This document shows positions 6,168 to 8,724 of a stretch of DNA of 8,724 nt, in pieces. Each line of letters begins with the position of its first letter. Position 1 is the stretch's first letter. The notes under the pieces were generated by a model. That model saw only the letters and a program-made list of their open reading frames with translations, had not been told where the DNA came from and did not search any database. Origin of the DNA: G039029935 sp039029935 (GTDB lineage: Bacteria; Chloroflexota; Anaerolineae; Caldilineales; Caldilineaceae); contig JBCCFC010000539.1 of the NCBI GenBank assembly GCA_039029935.1, positions 1-8,724 of the forward strand, given 5' to 3'. The position numbers and the translations under genes were made by a program.

Positions 6168-8492
6168 CTATCGAGCAACCCAAGGTAAAAATTGTATCCA
6201 GGCAGGTGGTGCTACCGCAGGAATAAAGATATTATTCCCAACCCCAGCGGTTAACACCAGCAACGTTTGTTCATCTGTATCTTGAATGCGTAATTGAATC
6301 GTTTGTCCCTCAATTTCTTGGTCATATTCTCCGGCAAAGGCATCGACAACCAAGATAAGGCTTTGTTCACCTTCCAGCAATGGTCCGACAACGAACCAGC
6401 TATCTTCATAAATTAATTCAAATCCAGCGGGCAGATTGGCCTGTGTTGCCTCTACATTCAAATCCAACCTTCCAAAACCATCAATAACACCCGACGCAGG
6501 CCACACGAATTGATACGTGACAGATGTAGCTGCACTGCCCTGATTGACAAAACGGAAATGGATGGTGGCACTCTCGCCATCACGTAATTCATAGGCATCG
6601 GTCAGCCCAATGGCATCGCCGTCAGCACTATTGTTGTCATCTACAGTGTCATCTACAGTGCCATCTGTATTGCCAATCACCACAGGAATGGATTGGGGCA
6701 ACAGCGTCGGTGCAGGTGTATGCGTCGGGGTCGGTGTATGGGTTGGGGTATTTGTCGGCGTGACAGTCGGTGTAGATGTTGGCGACGGTGTTGATGTCAA
6801 GGTCGAGGTGGGTATAGATGTCGGCGTATGCGTGGAGGTCGCTGTCGGTGTAGATGTATTTGTCGGTGTTGCCGTCGGTGTAGATGTATTTGTCGGTGTT
6901 GCCGTCGGTGTAAATGTTGACGTAGATGTAGATGTTGGTGTATGGGTAGGCACAGGTGTCGACGTCGGGGTCGATGTCATGGTGGGTGATGGGGTGGGAC
7001 TAGGCGTTGGGCTAGGTGTATTCGTTGCAGTTGGGGACGCAGTTGCGGTATGCGTTGGCGTTGGTGTCGGTGTTGGTGTCACAGTCGATGTTTCAGTTGC
7101 GGTTGCAGTGGGTGACGCCGTTGGTGTATGCGTAGAAGGTTGGGTTGGCGGTGGCACAGGTGTCTTGGTTGGCGTATGGGTTGGTACAGAAGTATTGGTC
7201 GCCGTTGGTGTACTCGTGGGCGTTGGCGTATGCGTCGGAAAGGTTGGGCAATCTAAAATTGTATTGGTGAGATAGGGGGCATAGGTAATCGATGCACTGA
7301 CCGTATCACCAGAGCCATTGCCAGCCCCATCAGGACCATCAACCGTTCCCCACCAGTTGCGCAATGCGTTGACAATCGCTCCACCCAGATGACGCACGGC
7401 ATAGCCATCACCAGCCTGATTGCCAGCAATGCAACTTTGGTTGACCTGTACGCTTCCAGATTGTGTGTTGTTGACGGCAAGCGCACCACCGCTGCCAGCC
7501 GTGTTGGTCAACAGGCGACTGTTGGTCATGGTTAGAGAGCTATCGACTAAGGCAATACCACCGCCACTGTCCTGCTTGGCCTCGTTATTGAGAAATAGAC
7601 TATTCTCTTGGACATGGATGGTGCTTTCTTCAGCCATGAGACCACCCCCATCACTATAGGCGTAGTTGGTCGAGAGTTGGCTTTGGGTCATGGTCAAGCT
7701 GCTCGTGTTTAGGAGCAGACCACCACCATCACTAGATGCACGATTCCCCGAAATCACTGTACTCTCTGCGAGCGTGACAGTGCTGCTGATGGTTGCCAAC
7801 CCACCGCCGCTGCTGTAGGTGGTATTGGAGGCAATCAAGCTGTTGTTCTGGAAATGAACGGTGCTATTGTTGACGGCAACACCACCACCATTGAAATAGG
7901 CACTGTTGTTGGCAATGTCACTATTGTCAACAATGAGTGTCCCCCGCTGCATGTACAGCCCACCCCCGCCATCATAGGCATAGTTGCCAGAAATGACACT
8001 GCGGTTGGTCAGTGTAACTGGACCCTGCGCAAAGATGCCACCCCCATAGCCTTCACCCTCATAGAGCGTACCACCCTGTACAGTCACACCGCTAAGGGTC
8101 AACGCACCGTCATTTGTGACATGGAGCAGACGAAAATAGTTCGAGGAATTCGTATCACGTACCAACCGACCATTACTAATCGTCAGGGTACTGCTGATCA
8201 CGGGCAACGCCGTCAAGCCATAGTCGGCATCATAAGGGCCAGTGGTAAAGGTGATGATATTGCCCTGTAGGTCGATGACATCTGCCCCAGCCTCGCCATC
8301 CACGCAATCATTGCCTGCATTGCCACCAGCGGACAGACTGGCGTTGGCGAGTGCCTCCACCACGTCACAGCCAGCACCGCCAATCGTGGTTGCATCAACT
8401 GGAATGGTGGCAGCGCTAGCACTCGGTATGGCTGTGGCGCAGATAAGAACCGAGGCGGTTAGGGTTGTTGTGAGTTTTCGATTGGTCTTCAT
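6168..8492 (-). CDS. Secreted right-handed beta-helix protein with CSLREA-like N-terminus and Thr-Pro linker
   Basis: 774 residues. The signal peptide MKTNRKLTTTLTASVLICATA... is likely cut at ASA27/A28. Residues about 29-85 look like a diverged CSLREA region: C42DVVEALANA takes the place of CSLREAIQAAN, followed by GADVIDLQGNIITFT. LPVISSTLTI (96-105) leads into a parallel beta-helix (about 100-375) with roughly 23-29-residue rungs marked by GGG[LIV] (150, 175, 202, 229, 256, 282, 310) and degenerate GGA at 335 and 370, plus S-x-hydrophobic-T-hydrophobic strands. N379WWG...DGP is the cap motif often found after such helices. A Thr-Pro linker (about 419-596) joins a C-terminal beta-sandwich (about 598-760), and the chain ends IQFLPWVAR. 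Known relatives are surface or adhesin-like proteins, some polysaccharide-active; no catalytic residues can be assigned here. AAAGGA lies 8 bases before the start. Confidence 0.92.
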   Translation of the reverse strand: MKTNRKLTTTLTASVLICATAIPSASAATIPVDATTIGGAGCDVVEALANASLSAGGNAGNDCVDGEAGADVIDLQGNIITFTTGPYDADYGLTALPVISSTLTISNGRLVRDTNSSNYFRLLHVTNDGALTLSGVTVQGGTLYEGEGYGGGIFAQGPVTLTNRSVISGNYAYDGGGGLYMQRGTLIVDNSDIANNSAYFNGGGVAVNNSTVHFQNNSLIASNTTYSSGGGLATISSTVTLAESTVISGNRASSDGGGLLLNTSSLTMTQSQLSTNYAYSDGGGLMAEESTIHVQENSLFLNNEAKQDSGGGIALVDSSLTMTNSRLLTNTAGSGGALAVNNTQSGSVQVNQSCIAGNQAGDGYAVRHLGGAIVNALRNWWGTVDGPDGAGNGSGDTVSASITYAPYLTNTILDCPTFPTHTPTPTSTPTATNTSVPTHTPTKTPVPPPTQPSTHTPTASPTATATETSTVTPTPTPTPTHTATASPTATNTPSPTPSPTPSPTMTSTPTSTPVPTHTPTSTSTSTFTPTATPTNTSTPTATPTNTSTPTATSTHTPTSIPTSTLTSTPSPTSTPTVTPTNTPTHTPTPTHTPAPTLLPQSIPVVIGNTDGTVDDTVDDNNSADGDAIGLTDAYELRDGESATIHFRFVNQGSAATSVTYQFVWPASGVIDGFGRLDLNVEATQANLPAGFELIYEDSWFVVGPLLEGEQSLILVVDAFAGEYDQEIEGQTIQLRIQDTDEQTLLVLTAGVGNNIFIPAVAPPAWIQFLPWVAR
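6705..7238 (-). repeat. Low-complexity DNA coding the Thr-Pro linker of the beta-helix protein
   Basis: About 178 codons, mainly TPT, TPTAT, TNTST and THTPT units. It resembles the linker of the C13 peptidase in type but uses more Ala, Ser and Val and almost no Tyr. On the + strand it reads as a long Gly-Val frame (6610-7275), which is a compositional shadow and not a gene. Confidence 0.85.
6841..6914. repeat. 30-bp direct tandem repeat inside the linker
   Basis: Bases 6841-6870 and 6871-6900 are the same 30-base unit except for one base near the start (GCTGTCGG vs GCCGTCGG); the first 12 bases recur at 6901-6912. The unit encodes ten residues (TNTSTPTATP in register), so copy-number change would lengthen or shorten the linker without a frameshift. 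Confidence 0.8.
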
Positions 8493-8500
8493 GATAGGAT

Positions 8501-8506
8501 TCCTTT
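8501..8506 (-). promoter_or_regulatory. Ribosome binding site of the beta-helix gene
   Basis: AAAGGA on the - strand, 8 bases before the ATG at 8490-8492, inside the 30-base gap after the upstream gene's stop. It supports this start and translation from a shared transcript. Confidence 0.75.
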
Positions 8507-8522
8507 GGTTGTTGGTTCAATA

Positions 8523-8724
8523 TCAGTGAGTACTGTATGCCCATTCACCCATCTGAATATAGGGCAGATACAGATTATAGCTCGTTGAAAAATCAACTGT
8601 GTATCTCATCACCTCATCTTCATTATAATAATAGACGACTTCAATCTCTCCCACCCATACAAACGAATCACTTTTTTCAATTGTGATGATATCCAATGGT
8701 AAAGCATAATACTCTTCCCCCTCG
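8523..8724 (-). CDS. C-terminal 66 residues of an unrecognised protein, 5' end outside window
   Basis: Reading the - strand from the right edge, one frame stays open for 66 codons to a TGA at 8523-8525; the codon frame begins at 8723. The peptide starts EGEEYYALPLDIITIEKSDS and is rich in Tyr, Glu and Val, with beta-strand-like runs (FVWVGEIEVVYYY). Near the end it has NLYLPYIQMGEWAYSTH, where YLPYI recalls the LPxV tails of neighbouring proteins but is followed by 10 more residues. The stop lies 30 bases before the beta-helix start, with that gene's binding site in the gap, so it is probably the upstream gene of the same operon. Another frame of this strand stops within 16 codons. Too little is visible to name a function. 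Confidence 0.65.
   Translation of the reverse strand, partial: EGEEYYALPLDIITIEKSDSFVWVGEIEVVYYYNEDEVMRYTVDFSTSYNLYLPYIQMGEWAYSTH

Noticed and set aside
6125..6178. Upstream start at 6178 for the four-repeat protein
   Set aside because: It would add 18 charged or polar residues before a clear signal peptide and overlap the preceding gene's stop, whereas 6124 has a well-spaced AAAAGGA.
6610..7275. 221-residue Gly-Val-rich open frame on the + strand
   Set aside because: It is the antisense shadow of the Thr-Pro linker of the beta-helix gene; the repetitive GTN codons leave no stops. No signal peptide, domain or binding site.
7854..8270. 138-residue open frame on the + strand
   Set aside because: Antisense to the beta-helix domain, whose rung repeats and cap motif show that the - strand is the coding one.

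Overview
The window looks like a bacterial chromosome segment from Chloroflexota. This is inferred from protein style, not from a marker gene: long Thr-Pro-rich linkers, a CSLREA-like beta-helix protein, PPC-like domains, and short C-terminal tails of the form aromatic/aliphatic-x-LPxVxR. Every gene seen encodes, or probably encodes, an exported cell-surface or extracellular protein. There are no RNA genes, transposases, CRISPR arrays or housekeeping genes.

Left half, + strand: the 3' part of one clan CD (legumain/C13-like) cysteine peptidase gene (1-1143, start outside the window) is followed by a strong intrinsic terminator (1162-1207). Next is a 509-base intergenic region with nearly three 81-bp structured tandem repeats, then a second, complete C13-like gene (1653-4655, 1000 aa). 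The two genes are clear paralogues over the peptidase and C-terminal beta-sandwich domains. The second is a five-part protein: signal peptide, carbohydrate-binding-like jelly roll, Thr-Pro linker, PPC-like domain, C13 domain and Ig-like domain. Both keep the DHG and EACYAGS catalytic motifs with the same 44-residue His-Cys spacing.

Right half, - strand: a compact three-gene run reads right to left. It consists of the C-terminal 66 codons of an unrecognised protein (8523-8724, running off the right edge), a 774-aa right-handed beta-helix protein with a Thr-Pro linker (6168-8492), and a 466-aa secreted protein built of four related repeats (4724-6124). Gaps are 30 and 43 bases, each holding an AAAGGA-type ribosome binding site, so an operon is likely. 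The run converges on the second peptidase gene, and a near-perfect 31-base palindrome (4670-4700) separates the two.

Together this is a cell-surface locus: two putative exported caspase-fold peptidases beside an operon of large repeat or adhesin-like exported proteins. Three of the four visible C-termini that matter (both peptidases and the beta-helix protein) share the LPxVxR-type tail. Whether the peptidases act on the neighbours, or the tail is a sorting signal, is a hypothesis only.
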